Assembly (NCBI GenBank): GCA_023614405.1
Contig: CM042697.1
Span: 469,136,792-469,200,791 of the forward strand
Direction of reading: 5' to 3'
Origin: Avena insularis
Lineage: Eukaryota; Streptophyta; Magnoliopsida; Poales; Poaceae
Length of the DNA: 64,000 nt
The position numbers and the translations under genes are program-made. The notes beneath the pieces are model-generated. The model did not search any database. It was not told the origin of the DNA and worked only from the letters and a program-made list of their open reading frames with translations. Numbering within the stretch: position 1 is the stretch's first letter; every line of letters begins with the position of its first letter. This document shows positions 22,198 to 35,200 of this stretch, one piece after another.

Positions 22198-23679
22198 GAA
22201 AATTAGCAAAACCTATTAATTATTATTTATGAAACAAAGGCACATGCATGTACGATCAGTTGCTCATGTGCAGTTTTTTTATGAAAATCTCACTTGCAGC
22301 ACGCACCACTTGCAACTCACACACTACAGGAATAACAGGAAACGCCGACGGCCTTCTTTTACGCCGACGGCTAAAGGTCGGGCCCGTCGGCGTAACTCGG
22401 CTGGCTCGTCAGCTGGGCCAGGTGGCCGTCGGCATATAAAACCCGTCGGCGTAGGGCGAAATCCCCCGACGGCGGCCGTCGGCGTAGACAAAACCGTCGG
22501 CGAAACCCCACGACTTCTAACGGTGACCGTCGGCGTAAAGATGTTGTCGAAGTAAGGGGCCACGTGTCCCTGCCAGCCGTCCCACCTGACGGCCGCAGGC
22601 AACGATGTTAGGTCGCGTTGCTACGCCGACGGCCAGGCCGTCGGCCTATCTGGCCAGCAGGTTTACGCCGACGGCAATGCCGTCGGCCAAGGTAGATATT
22701 TTTCCTATTTTTCTCCAAATTATAAAATTCAAATAGTTGCACAATTTATTTCCCACTATAATTTTAATGTAGATGCAATTTATAAATAATTTGGTGATTG
22801 TAAGATAACAACGCGTATCCTGCCACCCGCATTGAATAACGACGCGAATTTTCCGGAACCCAATGCTAAGCATAAATGTGAAATAGAAAAAACAAAATAC
22901 ACATATAATGCACAAATACAACAAAAATATTAAAGATATATCTCATTTTATGGACCACGGGGAACAGAACCCTCTCTATCGGGGAAACCCTAGAAACCCT
23001 CTCTTTTGGGGACCCTCGGGCATCGAACCCACTATTTGGAGAAACCCTCCACCGAGTGAAGGTTATCACATGTACGCTTGTAAAGGCCAAAAAAGTATAT
23101 TGGTATGACCTAAACAAACCTAAATTACCAAAAAAGTATATTGGTAAACCCTCGTACATGCGATAACACTTAGAGAAGAGGCTCCCACCGCGGGTCAAAC
23201 GAGGGTAGACCGGTGGAACCCTGGGCCTATCCTTGGTTTTCCATGTAGATATGACCTAAACAAGCCTAAACCACCAAGAGAGTGCGTTGTTCAACCCTCG
23301 TACGGAGAATGCTACGGGGGTAGACCCGCGGGTCCCTCGGATTAGGGTTTCGTCGGAAAAGGACCGCCCGAGTGCCGGGATGCCACGGGAACATGCGTGT
23401 AGCCCTGGCATACATGCACAAGGGTGGTGGATTGCCCCTAGACGGAAAACCTAGCTCCCGGGTGTGACCGTCCACGTTGGATGCGATAACACCTATAGAA
23501 CTCCTGCTTTGAGCCTCACGCGGATCAAGGCTACCCTCACCGCCGACGACCCCGCTATCCCGCCTCGACGGCCTTCCCGAGCGAACGACGATGTAAGTTT
23601 TTCTCATTTCCATCATATTTCCGAAAATCATTCGTGAATGGCAAAGTTGACGAGATTCATTGTTTTTGAAATTGTAGCC

Positions 23680-24407
23680 TGTTTTGGACGCGGCCTAGAA
23701 GGCCGCTTTTGCGGAACACTTGGTGGCCGAGGCGTCCCAGACGGCGGCCTCTGAGCGATGGGGCAGAGTTACGCGATGATGTAAGTTTCCACCTTTATTT
23801 TTGCAAAATATGACAAGTCTCGCATTCCCTAGTTTGAATCTTTATTTCTGCAACGCCTCACATCTAAACTATCTTGCAACTTTTGGAGAGGTTTTATGGC
23901 ACTGGAGAGCGAGCCACTCTACCGCCACGACCACCTAGGCCAGGGCCGCAGCCAATATTCCCATCAAAGGACGAATATGCTTTGACCTTCTACTCAGGGA
24001 CCCTGGTAAGTTTTTTGCCAAACCGGTTGTTACAACAAACCTGTGTCTTGGTGGTTGCTAACTCTGCCTCAAACATGAAGGGACCGGGATGCTCCGGCAA
24101 TACACACTTTGGTCGTCCTGATGCCTCGCCGACTATCTCGCGCGCGATGACACCGGTTCATACCGGCCGTGCTTCTTCTGGTGCTTCCGCTGGTGGTGGT
24201 GGTGGTGGTGGTGGTGGCGGTGGCGGTGATTCTCCTTCTTTCCATCGTGCTGAGCGTGGCAGTGCTTCTCCTTCTACCGGTGGTGGTGGTCATGGCGGTA
24301 CTTCTCCTTCTTCCGGTGCTGGTTCGACGGCGGCTACTCGACGTCAAGCTTCACCTTTCTTCGCGCGGGGAGACATGGGTCTCTCGAGTAGCTCTCCGGA
24401 GGTGTAG
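23680..24407 (+). pseudogene. CACTA-internal gene, terminal exons, Gly-rich tail
   Basis: Function unknown. Exon-like pieces with good borders: an open segment after TTGTAG at 23681 (EHLVAEASQTAASERWGRV) ending before GTAAGTTTCC near 23781, an open segment ending ...DEYALTFYSGTL before GTAAGT at 24006, and a last piece reading GPGCSGNTHFGRPDASP, a run of glycines coded by (GGT)n, then Ser/Gly-rich text to the stop at 24405-24407. The first piece has an in-frame TAG early on, so this copy is probably not translated whole. It may be the 3' part of the element's regulatory protein gene, whose 5' part and catalytic partner are missing. Confidence 0.4.
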
Positions 24408-24454
24408 GGATGTGCATGTGTTAGGATGCACTTAGAGATGTACCTATGTGTGGA

Positions 24455-24535
24455 TGATGATGTACCTATCTATGTGTGGATGATGATGTACCTATCTATG
24501 TGTGGTTGATGATGTACCTATATATGTATGGATGA
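24455..24535. repeat. 26-bp tandem repeat, about three copies
   Basis: ATGATGTACCTATCTATGTGTGGATG repeats with one-base differences, in the presumed 3' UTR of the internal gene of the CACTA element. Confidence 0.85.
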
Positions 24536-25063
24536 TCTTATATGTTTGTGTCCATGTGCATGTGTTGTTTGTGGGAATTTAATATGTGAATTGTTTGTGG
24601 GAATTTAAAATATGCAGGGAAGAAACAAACAAAAATCAAAAAGAAAAAAACTGGACAGAGCTAACGCCGACGGCATTGCCGTCGGCGTAGCTAATGACCA
24701 TATGGCACGGTTTGGTCTGGGCCGACGGGGTGGCCGTCGGCGTACAGCTAGCTAGGCCGACGGGGTGGCCGTCGGCGTACATCGCCTGCCGTTAACGGCT
24801 GTTAGCTGGTGCAAGTGGGACCCACAGAGGCTATGCCGACGGTGTGTAGACCGACGGTATCGTATAGCCGTCGGCCTACAACGTACGCCGACGGGGTTAG
24901 ATACGCCGACAGGATTTTAGTATACGCCTACGGGGACGTAGGCCGACGCCGTTACGCCGACGGCTACCGTCGGCGTAGCCTACGCCGACGCTTTTCGGTG
25001 GCTACGCTGACAGGGTATGGCCGTCGGCCTATTCCCTGTTTCCTGTAGTGACATGACGTTCAC

Positions 25064-25715
25064 GATGCAAATCCGGTGGATTGAGAGCTGACTGAGCTCT
25101 AACTTAATTCTTGATACTCAGGATGCAAATCCGGTGGAATGGGAGCTAACTGAGCTCTAACTTAATTTTCACTCCAAAACCTAATAAAGGCAACGGATTT
25201 GTCTTAATTTATGCGCAGGCGAGCTTTGTATAAACGTACTCATGGAGACTCGAATTATGCGTGCAAGACGGGTCCAATCATATGATATGTACTAACCACC
25301 CTTGAAGATCAAGAAGAGTAGTGTATCTCTGACGTTGACAAGACAAGTTTGAAATCACATGCTTTGCCGACTTTCTCTGTTTGAAATAGAAATCATACCA
25401 AGCGAGCTACTAACAGCAGCTACAACACGGTATGGCACATGCGTGCATGTCTGGATTCTGCCCTACATAAATTTCTACCTTTTGCTTTGAGGTGGACTTT
25501 GGGGTTCTTTTGAACATGCATGCAAACTGGCACTCTATGGCGGGCTAGCATGGAGTGGTTGACCACGATTCCACAATGAATGACAAGTGAGCCAACGAAA
25601 CTGTACAGCTTTTTCATGGATGATATACATCACTTTAGAAACTCCGATCGAGGATTTCTGTAAAAAAATAGACTAAAATGCACTTTTCAATATTTGTGAT
25701 CTTGTGTAAACATAT
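25064..25715. repeat. 58-bp repeats and SAUR-locus module, copy 3
   Basis: After the second pair of 58-bp repeats, 25205-25620 matches 13680-14060 (GGTGGACTTTGGGGTTC, GCAAACTGGCACTC, GGCGGGCTAGC, GCCAACGAAACTG). No SAUR gene follows in the window. The next downstream sequence is the copia LTR, so any further duplicated part lies beyond the transposon block or was lost. Confidence 0.75.
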
Positions 25716-26690
25716 TGTTGAAATAATTAGCAGTTTTCGCATTAATTTAATCCAAGTATAAATCATGATAAAACAATTTCCAAGACTAACTAGCATACGC
25801 ATAGTAGACATGCACTATACAGGCAAGTGAAAACCTAGCACATCTACGCATACTGCAATACTAGTGATCATCATAGGAAATAGCAGAAAGGCAAAGAACA
25901 CGTACGAGTTCGTCGATGGTATGACCAACGGTGCAACAGAAGTGGAGCCACCACCAGCGGCAGCGTCGTCAGACATGGCGATGAAGTCGAGGAAGCCGAA
26001 CGAGAAAGAGCTTGAGCAGTCGCATCTAGACGCTCCCCAAAAACATTATCGCCTCTCTCCCGGTGCAGGATCAGAGAGACGGGGTTCCGGAGGCCTGCTC
26101 TCCCGGACGACCGTGCACGCAGCCCGCAGGATAGAGTAGCAGAGGGCAGCACAGAGAGATGGAATGGCAATGCGCAGGTAGGCAGATGCAATCTAATTGC
26201 TGGTTACTGCTACGGTTTGCGTATGCCTGCTTATATAGTGCAGGTCGGGTAGGACGTGGGGCAACAGTCCACAACCGAGTCAGTGCGAGCCCACGATATG
26301 GAAACGGCCGGTTAATTAACGCGTCCGTAATGACGCATTAATGACTCATAATTAATACACAATTAATTTTCCCAAAGAGCAAAATAAAGCTCGGCTCGGC
26401 GAGATTCCCGCAACCCGCAGCGCCCGCGTGCATCGTGACGAGGCGAGGCGAGGCGGGCGGCGTCGGAGGAGGAGTGCGCGAGGGCTTCTCTTCTTCTCAC
26501 ACCTTAGTGAGTGGTGCAACACTCTACTATATAAGGTGGTCTAACTCCCCTTTCACTAGCAATATGGGACTAAACTTTGGCACCACTGGCACACACATGA
26601 GATGCCATGATAATGGGCCAAATAGAATTTCAGAATTTGTATTTGTTATGGGCCAAAAGCCCAACATCAAATATGCCTCAAATTCCAACA
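25716..26690 (-). repeat. copia 1 3' LTR, 975 bp
   Basis: Runs from TGTTGAAATAATTAGCAG to AATTCCAACA as read on plus. Contains a TATATAA promoter box on the minus strand near 26231-26238. It preserves the uninterrupted site CAATTTCCAAGACTAAC that the CACTA split in the other LTR. Open frames inside it (such as 25864-26139) are not genes. Confidence 0.93.
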
Positions 26691-27232
26691 ATCCCCCACA
26701 AAGTCTCATTGGCACATCACACCATTCTGTTCCAAATCACTGTTTTGATATACCAACGTTTTTTAGTGGAGACTGTTAAGTTGAACTTCCACCTAGAGCA
26801 TTAGACTACGCTCATCAACAACTATCAATGGACTAAGCCTTGAATTGCCAGTTCTGTGTAAATGAGTTTCACCTAATGTCATACTGATACTAGGCTGTCG
26901 AAGGCTACCCCTTGGGTGGAGCATATAAGTCACACTCCTGGCCTTTTTCATGAGCTTCCTAGAGATTACCCTATCTCATAGACTGTGACCAGTAGTCGGG
27001 CTCACATAGGTGCGTTCTTTCAAGACTGCTCTGTAGGATAGCATCTTGGCTTATACAAGCCTATGAACACATTAAGAATAAGTCAACCTGCCATACAGAT
27101 CGTGAGAGTAATGCATCTTCAGCGGAGTGGGTTAATAAAAGTTACTCTCCTCCAGTTAGTCACTGGCTTGTTTCCCCAAGTCCTAATTCACGGGATCTCC
27201 GATCACATAGGTTGGGTTACTACCATGGTAAC

Positions 27233-28800
27233 TCATGTGGGTCTCAAACCCATCTCCTTTGATGCAATATCTATCACATTTCTTGATAGACCTTTTGTGA
27301 AAGGATCTGCTAGATTCTTAGCTGTTTGGATATAATCCAATGCTATTACTCTAGAGTTTCTCATTTTCCTAACAGATGCCAATCTTCTCTTTATATGTCT
27401 TGATGACTTCATATTATCCTTTGAACTACTCACTTTGACGATCACAGTTTGATTGTCGCAGTTCATAAGAATAGCCGGTATAGGTTTATCAACAACCGGC
27501 AAGTCAATCAAGAGTTCACGAAGCCAATCTGCTTCGATAGTAGCTGTATCTAGTGCTGCGAGTTCTGCTTCCATTGTTGACCTCATTAAGATGGTCTGCT
27601 TGCAAGACTTCCATGAAACAGCGCCACCACCATGAGTGAATACATATCCACTTGTGGCTTTCAACTCATCAGCATCAGAAATCCAATTTGAGTCACTATA
27701 CCCTTCAAGTACCGCAGGGTCTCCGGTATAGTGAATACCATAACTCGATGTACCCTTTAGATAGCGCATTACTCTATCAAGAGCATGCCAATGATCATCT
27801 CCCGGATTGGAAACAAACCGGCTAAGTTTGCTCACAGCAAACGCGATGTCAGGCCTTGTTGCGCTAGCTAAATACATTAACAAGCCAATTATCTGAGAGT
27901 ATCTCAGCTGATCTCTAGTTGTTCTTTTGTTCTTTCGAAGCATCTTACTAGGATCATATGGTGTCGGCGAAGGAGTACAATCTAAGTAGCCAAAGCGACT
28001 CAACACCTTATCCACGTAGTGAGATTGCAAAAGTGTAATTCCGCCATTCTCATCTCTCAGCAGCTTAATGTTTAGAATAACATCAGCTTCTCCAAGGTCT
28101 TTCATGTCAAAATTTTGAGACAAGAAACTCTTGACCTGTTCGATGAAAATCATATTTGTCCCGAAAATCAGTATGTCATCAACATACAAACAAAGTATAA
28201 CTCATTTGCCCCCACCATGGCGATAGTATACACATTTGTCGGCTTCATTTACAACAAAGCCAGCAGATGTTAAAGTTTGATCAAACTTCTCATGCCATTG
28301 CTTAGGTGCTTGTTTCAGTTCATACAAAGACCTCAATAGCTTGCACACCTTGCCTTCTTGACGATCTACTACAAAACCATCTGGCTGATCCATATAAATT
28401 TCCTCATCGAACTCTCCATTAAGGAAAGCTGTCTTGACATCCATTTGATGAACGATAAGACCATGTGAGGCAGCGAATGAGAGTAGAACTCGAATAGTGG
28501 TCAATCTAGCCACAGGCGAATAAGTATCAAAGAAGTCTTCGCCTTCTTTTTGGGTATAACCCTTGGCAACAAGCCGAGCCTTGTACTTTTAAATCGTACC
28601 ATCAGACCTAAGATTCTTTTTGAACACCCACTTACATCCTATAGGTTTGCACCCATAAGGACGATCAGTGATCTCCCAAGTTTCGTTTGCCATGATGGAA
28701 TCCATCTCACTACGAACAGCCTCTTTCCAGTAGTCTGCATCAGGGGATGCATAAGCCTCTGAAATAGAGGTGGGAGTATCATCCATGAGATAGACAATAA
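27233..28800 (-). pseudogene. copia 1 reverse transcriptase and RNase H
   Basis: Copies element RNA into DNA and removes the RNA strand inside virus-like particles. The N-terminal RT part reads WKEAVRSEMDSI, then [32 protein letters not shown], and the catalytic YVDDILIFG at about 28170. RNase H follows with [29 protein letters not shown], the ADWLREL segment and DPFTKGLS before the stop. Two in-frame stops break it, one just upstream of RT near 28590 and a TGA at about 28200, a few codons before YVDD. The catalytic text itself is kept, so decay is recent. Confidence 0.9.
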
Positions 28801-29110
28801 AATCATCACCAAAGGACTTTGCAATCCTCTGTCTCTTCTTCCTTACAGGAACTTTATTGTCTACCTCCTCAGGAATTTCATCATGTGCTCGTTCATAATA
28901 TTATATGGGAATAGCAGGTTTAGGAGTTTCAACAGATTCCTGTCTAGATGTACTAGGCATATCTTTCATCGGAAAAATATCCTCAAAGAATGTAGCATCC
29001 TTAGACTCCATAATTGTACCGACCTTCATGTCAGGTACCTCAGATTTCACCACTAGAAATTTGTATCCAACGCTATGATGAGCATAGCCAAGAAAGACAC
29101 AGTCTATGGT

Positions 29111-29710
29111 CTATGGTCCAAGTTTACGCTTTTTGGGAATTGGCAAATTCACCTTTGCCAAATAGCCCCAAGTACGTAAGTACGAGAGTGTTAGTTTTCT
29201 CTTCTCCCATAATTCATAGGGAGCAGTTTCATTGTCTTTTGTGGGAACTTTATTCAGGACATGACATGATGTCAATATCGCCTCCCCCCACCATGCCTTG
29301 GATAAACCCGAAGTACCTAACATGGCGTTAACCATGTCTGTTAGAGTACGGTTTTTCCTTTCGGCAACCCCGTTAGATTGGGGAGAATGGGGAGGCGTCC
29401 TCTCATGAATAATGCCATGTTCCGCATAAAATAAATCAAACTCATTAGAGAAATACTCTCCACCACGATCTGACCGGACTCTCTTAATCTTTCTCTCAAG
29501 TTGATTTTCAACTTCTGTCTTATAGTTTTTAAAGTGGTGTAGAGCCTCATCTTTAGTTTTCAAAAGATATACATAGCAAAATCTAGTAGAATCATCAATC
29601 AACGTCATGAAGTATTTCTTTCCACCTTTGGTCAACACACCATTCATATCACATAGATCTGAATGTATAAGATCTAGTGGTGCCAAGTTTTTTGCTTCTG
29701 ACAGCTTGTG
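29111..29710 (-). pseudogene. copia 1 integrase core
   Basis: Catalyses insertion of the cDNA. The core carries all three acidic residues of the DDE triad: LIHSDLCD, then RSDRGGEYF, then GVAERKNRTLTDMV, with IDDSTRFCYVY between the first two. The frame is open for about 190 codons but is cut off by stops at both sides, so it is no longer fused to protease or RT. Zinc-binding HHCC text upstream is damaged (GLTH-like region near 29700-29800). Confidence 0.9.
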
Positions 29711-29951
29711 AGGCTTATGCGGTGCTTAGCTTGAACACACTCTTGACATTTAGAGCCTTTGGCTAAAGTGAAACTCGGAATTAAATTCATCTTAGCTAGC
29801 CGCGTCATACAACCAAAATTAATGTGACAAAGTCGTGAATGCCAAATATCAGTATCATTGCCAGGGGCATAAAATGGTTCACAACCTTTTTACAAAAATC
29901 TGATAGGGAAAGACGGAACAAACCGTCACACTCATAACGTTTACCAATAAA

Positions 29952-30262
29952 TTATCCATACTTAGAGATGACTACTTTATTGGACTCAAATACCAACTTA
30001 AAACCTTCTTTGCAAAGAAGGGAACCACTAACGATATTCTTATTTATTGAGGGCACATGCTGCACGTTCTTCAGCTGCACGATCTTTCCCGAAGTAAACT
30101 TCAGATCCACCGTGCCAACACCATGAACAGAAGCATGCGATCCGTTTCCCATCAAGACGGAGAGATCTCTTGTGATCTGATAAGAAGAAAACAAAGAGAT
30201 ATCAACACACACATGAATATTAGCACCGGTGTCGATCCACCAATCTGTAGATTAACAAATTG
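29952..30262 (-). pseudogene. copia 1 aspartic protease
   Basis: Processes the Gag-Pol polyprotein. [12 protein letters not shown] holds the catalytic Asp-Thr-Gly, followed by [34 protein letters not shown] and [12 protein letters not shown], the usual copia protease layout. The frame stops at about 29952 before reaching integrase. Confidence 0.85.
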
Positions 30263-31120
30263 ACAAAACAGTAGGTAAATTACCATACCCGGATGCACCC
30301 TTATCATTGTTGCTCATAGTCACGTTGACAAACTTAGAGTTCTGTCCATTTGGATTCTTCCTTCCTTTGTGCTGCTTGCAGTTTGGAGCCCAATGTCCAA
30401 CCTCGCCGCACACAAAGCAGGGATCATGTGACTTGTCCTTCTTATTCTTTTTGAAGTTGGTAGTACGAACGGCCTTGGTCTTCCCCTTGAACTTGTTGTG
30501 GAAGTTCTTCTGCACCACATTGGCGCTTGACTGGGGTGCCTCGGCTCCCTTTGGGTGTGCGTCTTTTGCCTTTGCCTTTTCCTCAAGGTCCAGAAACCCA
30601 ATGAGATTCCCAACAGACATATCTTGCCTCTGGTGTTTGAGGTTAGTGGCAACACTCCTCTAGGATTGAGGAAGCTTTGCAATGATGCATCCCGCAACAA
30701 ATTTGTCGGGCAACGCACACTTCAGGAGCTCAAGTTCTTTTGCAATGCACTGAATCTCATGAGCCTGTTCAACGACAGAACGGTTTCCAACCATCCTATA
30801 GTCATGAAACTGCTCCATGTCATACAGTTCACTACCAGCATCAGTAGCACCGAATTTTGCTTCGAGTGCATCCCACAGTTTTTTGGCATTCCGCATATGT
30901 AAATATGCATCACCAACTTGTCCCCAATGACGCTTATGACACAGCCCACAAAGAATATGGTGGTCTCCTTGAACGTCTTCTCCTGTTCAGGAGTGATCGT
31001 TCCTTCAGGATTACCAGCCGATACCCAGAAGGCGTCCATAGCCATCAGCCAGAGGGTACACTTGGTTTGCTAGCGCTTAAAGTGCGCACCCGTAAACAGG
31101 TTCGGTTTTAGACAAGCGGC
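30252..31120 (-). pseudogene. copia 1 gag with zinc knuckle
   Basis: Gag forms the particle and packages RNA. The reading contains LFTGAHFKR, a TAG, then TLWLMAMDAFWVSAG, GDKLVMHI, a frame slip, LWDALEAKFGATDAGSELYDMEQ, and after another stop the CCHC knuckle CFVCGEVGHWAPNC at about 30400. These are the UBN2-type gag segments of plant copia elements. At least two stops and one frameshift disable it. The first codons lie only some 40 bases from the LTR, which shows that the normal leader and primer-binding site are gone. Confidence 0.88.
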
Positions 31121-31162
31121 AAAGCCTTGACGCGAAAACAGCCTAACATAAAGTTTTTGGAT

Positions 31163-31230
31163 TGTTGAAATAATTAGCAGTTTTCGCATTAATTTAATCC
31201 AAGTATAAATCATGAAAAAACAATTTCCAA
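31163..31230 (-). repeat. copia 1 5' LTR, first 68 bp (left of the CACTA)
   Basis: Identical or nearly so to 25716-25783 up to CAATTTCCAA, where the CACTA begins. Confidence 0.95.
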
Positions 31231-31440
31231 CACTACTAGGAAATTCTTCATCAGTGGAGCATCAATATTGGTCTTCTGTGGCGCATGGCAGGGACGCCAC
31301 TGTTACATCGCCACTGATGAAAACTTCTGTGGCGCATTTTTGTTGATGCGCCACAGGACTCTGTTCAGTGGCGCATTATGGACAATGCGCCACTGAACCA
31401 CTATGCGCCACAGAAGGTTACAACGATGCGCCACTGGTTT

Positions 31441-32270
31441 GAATATCAGGTATTAAAAAAAATTGAAACTTGTCCAAATATACAATATTATACAGGTATT
31501 ATACATGTATTATGCAGTATTATACAGAAATAGTATATTTGACTTAGTATATGAAAACAAATATAATACAAACATGAATATAGTGCCATCACACTACTTA
31601 GAGCCCGAATGAGATAGACAAGTGATCATCACATTACAATACAAGTCAAATGAAGTGGTTTGTTACAAGTGTTTGTTACAAAGTTCACCATCTCATCACA
31701 TTACAAATGAAGTGTTCATCTCGCCTACACTAGAATCAAACAGAATACAACTATGACGACGGTGAGCAAGAGCAAGAGCACTAGCAATATCTTCATCCGG
31801 TTCTCCTTCCATAGGTGGTTCCTCCACTTGGCTACCGCCTCCTCTCGAGTCGCGTATCCTTTGTAGTCAGCCGCTAAACTTGTTCACCTATTTCTGACAG
31901 TCCTCCCACTCATCGTAGACTCCTGGAACCCAACCCTTGTACACCACGTACCACTTCGTCATCTCTATAGATAAGGCATATTAGTAAATCATGCAACAGA
32001 TCGAAAGAACTAAATTGGTTCACATGCATATATATTCACATAAACTAAAGCAAAAGATCAGTAAACATAGAAGATAACACATTGATCATAATCATAGAAC
32101 TTCGACGACAACGACCACAATAGTGATGTTTACAACATACGACCACGATAGTATATAGTTTGTGACACAACACTACACACAGACATCTATGATAATTCTA
32201 GGCGCACACATCGATCAATGTTGAGAACTGCTAACGCTCGGCTTTGGGAATGGTAGATAGCCATCCTTCG
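31441..32270. other. CACTA 2 left non-coding region
   Basis: Between the subterminal repeats and the ORF1 gene. AT-rich, with the TATTATACAGGTATTATACATGTATTATGC run at 31488-31530. Probably the 3' UTR of the minus-strand ORF1 gene. Confidence 0.5.
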
Positions 32271-35200
32271 TCATCCACGTCCTGTTGTCACCCTGTTGAC
32301 GAAGAATATTTTCATCTCCCTCTTAGTCAACCCTCTGTTGTGTTTTAGGACCCCTTCCCTCGTGTTGACATCTTCCACGATGATTTCTGACAACTTAACC
32401 TGGATGCGATGGAAGTCTTCTCTAAGTTCATCATCGTCCCTTCGCGCCAAATTTTTGGCCCATGCTCGGAAACTAGATGGCAGAGTTAGGTTATGGCAAT
32501 CCCGGATAAACCCTTTAAGGTTATGCATGGTGTAGAAGGCCTCCTTGGCGCCGCCAGTAGCCGGATCCTTGACGCAGGGGAACTCGAGCACGTGCTTGAA
32601 CACGTGTTTGTCATCCTTGATACATTCCCCCTTGTTGATGAAGGGGCATCCCTTTTTAGCGTAGCCCTCGAGAGCCTCATTCAAAACACCCCTTATTCTT
32701 GTGTAGTCCTTCTTCTTCTTTTTACTCGCCGAGTCGAAATACGATGCTATCGAGTACTTTGTGCAAATGACGATGCGTGTGCAGTATTTGTCTCTGCGTA
32801 GCACGATTGAAACAGGATGTTGGAAAAGGGCAAAAGAAGAAAGCTATAAGAAAGCCTAAGTTAACAATGCTAGGGGGTGTGTGTACTTACTCGGGAAAGA
32901 AAGGCAAAAGAAGCGTGTTCGTCCTCTTGTGGTCCACCATGAACTTCTCGAGATACACCGTCGCCTTGGCACGCGTCTCAGATCCTTCCCTCAACTGGCT
33001 ATCACACATGTAGTAGGGATCCAGTATCGCGATGTAGGGGGTCTGCTCTCTCTTGTTCTTCATCGCCAGATTGAGCGCGAATAGGCGGACCATGTTATAG
33101 TCCAGCCGTTTCGAGAGAAACAGCTTGAAGACGTCCTCGTACGATATGAAGAACACGTCCGCGGGGGCTTCATGGACGAAGTCCACGTCCGATGGCACCT
33201 TGACAGTGAAAACCGGGTAATTTGGTTCTTTGTCTTTAAGAAGAATGCCCTCTAGTGTCTTGATACTATCACTCAAAGCGAGCATATGTCCACCAGCAAG
33301 GCGAAGCAGCTCCGGAGTCAGTATCGCTTCACCGGCTATATGTATCCTGGGCAAGCCATCCTCGCGGGTAGGTACGGTGTCATCCTTAGCCCGAATCCTC
33401 TTCGGAGGAGGTTGGCTCTCAGCTTTCTTACCTCTCTTCCTATGCTTCTTCGTCTTCTGAGCAGGCTCCTCCACTGGGGATGCTAAGTGCTCAATGGCCA
33501 CCTTTTGGAGTGTGTCAGGGCTAAAGACGAATCCAATTGGTTTCTCCTGTTGATCAGCGGCCGGAGGCGTCTCTTGAGATAAACCTTCAAAGACCAGGCG
33601 TTGTGTGCATGTAGTGGGACGCCCACCTTGACCCTCGCGAGCGACGTAGGGTTCTTCATCCACAGCAGGCATGTACAATCCTATGCTGGCGTCGGTGTTG
33701 ATGTAGTCATCGATGTTGACAAATTCTTCATCATCATCGTTGTTGCCTCCATGTGGTGATGGTGTTGGCGGGGGTGACGGCGGTTGCGTTGCGACGGCGG
33801 CATCGTCTTGGGGCGGCCCACATGCTCCCAACAGTTGTTGGTGGCGACTGGTGGTGGCGACGACGACAGGTGGCTTCCTAGGTGGTGGCCGGACGATCGA
33901 GGTGGCGCCGGTGACAGGTGGCATCCGAGGTGGTGGCCGGGCGATCGAGGTGGCGCTTAGGTGCCCCGTAAGACGAATCTGAGTCTCCGGCCATGTCAAG
34001 GGCCAGCCGTGGCATTCTGCAAGGGTCTTGTGTTCGTCGGTCCCTGAGGTTGAAAGGGGGGTCCATGTCGTCGCACCCTGGCAACACCCGAGCAATCCGG
34101 ACCCTCATCACGGCATCGTCCATTGCATTGTTATGCATCGTGTGGTTTGCCGGTTGTATGATATTGCCCTTGGCAACATCCTTCAACTCGCCGTCGGCAA
34201 CTTTGTGGAGTAGTACGCAAGCAACGTCCTGAATATCGACACATATGTGTTGGGCATCATGATCGAGGTGGCAATCACCAAAGGCGCATAAATAAGATGA
34301 AGCGGAGTATGATATTAGTTACCTTGGTGAGGGCGTTGAGCTCGGCTAATGTCGACACACGGTCGATCCCGGCGGCAGGCCTATCATCAGCATTCTCCCG
34401 CGGTACTGGTGCCACCGCCGGCTGTGCGATACTGGTATTTTTGGCGGGAGCAGCAGGGGGCAGCTGTGCGACAACAAGCTCTTGCGGCTGCGCCGCGGCA
34501 ATGGTGGCCGGCGGGGTCACCAAGTCCGGCGACGCGTTAACGTTGATGCTCGAGTTGCTGCCGCTAAAGCTGGGCACGTTTATCGGCCCCTGTCGACCTC
34601 CCGCATTCCAAACAGCTAGCCCCTCCATCAACCCAGGGGGGATGATCGCGCGAAGCTTCTCCTCCAATAACTTGTACATTGCTTTCTCGTCCACTTTTTC
34701 CTCTAATGTCTTCACCTTCAACTTCAGCTCTTCAACCTTGGCTTTATCTTTAGCCGCCGACTGGTTCTTCCTCTCCCTCCTCTTCTTTGTGTCCTCTTTG
34801 TAGTACTCGGTAAACTTCATGCTTGTACCGAAGCCGGACACACGGCCAACTGATTTTGGCGGAAACTTCTTCTCCCTCTTCTTGTAAGTGTTCGTCGCCC
34901 TGTTAAAAACAGTGTCCCATGGCTCCGCCGCCGAATCTTGGGACGACAAGTCCTCACTAGTGTTCAATTCCTTCTCCTGCAGAGATACAAGGAGAGGTGA
35001 ACCCATGCATGCATTTAGATTCTTGGCTTAATTATTTTAATGATAGATCCACGGTAAATTCCTTACCATCTCATCCTCAAATGCCTTCACATCCGGGTCG
35101 TCGGTGACGAACTCCCCTGTAACAGGGTCCAGGTAGTAGAGGGCCTGGACAAATTGTCGGATCTGCAGGTCTGTAATTTTATGCCATGGGTTCTCTTTAC

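Larger units (their letters stand above)
22322..25050. mobile_element. CACTA transposon 1, 2.7 kb, TSD ACA
   Basis: Begins CACTACAGGAATAACAGG and ends CCTGTTTCCTGTAGTG, flanked by ACA on both sides (22319-22321 and 25051-25053). Both end regions (22345-22685 and 24660-25035) are packed with direct and inverted copies of CGCCGACGG/CCGTCGGCG, the expected subterminal transposase-binding repeats. No TNP2-type transposase is present, so it is non-autonomous. Inside are imperfect repeats (23106-23180 and 23252-23330, GACCTAAACAA...CCTCGTAC) and a relic gene on the plus strand. Confidence 0.95.
26691..31162 (-). mobile_element. copia 1 internal domain (gag-PR-INT-RT-RH)
   Basis: Order on the minus strand is gag, protease, integrase, reverse transcriptase, RNase H, the order that defines Ty1-copia as opposed to Ty3-gypsy. 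Each part is described separately. Confidence 0.95.

Noticed and set aside
22345..25035. Regularly spaced CGCCGACGG repeats as a CRISPR-like array
   Set aside because: They occur in both orientations with irregular spacing at the ends of a transposon with CACTA tips and a 3-bp duplication.
25864..26191. 91- and 106-codon frames repeated at 40842-41169
   Set aside because: Both lie in copia LTRs and are repeated only because the LTR is.
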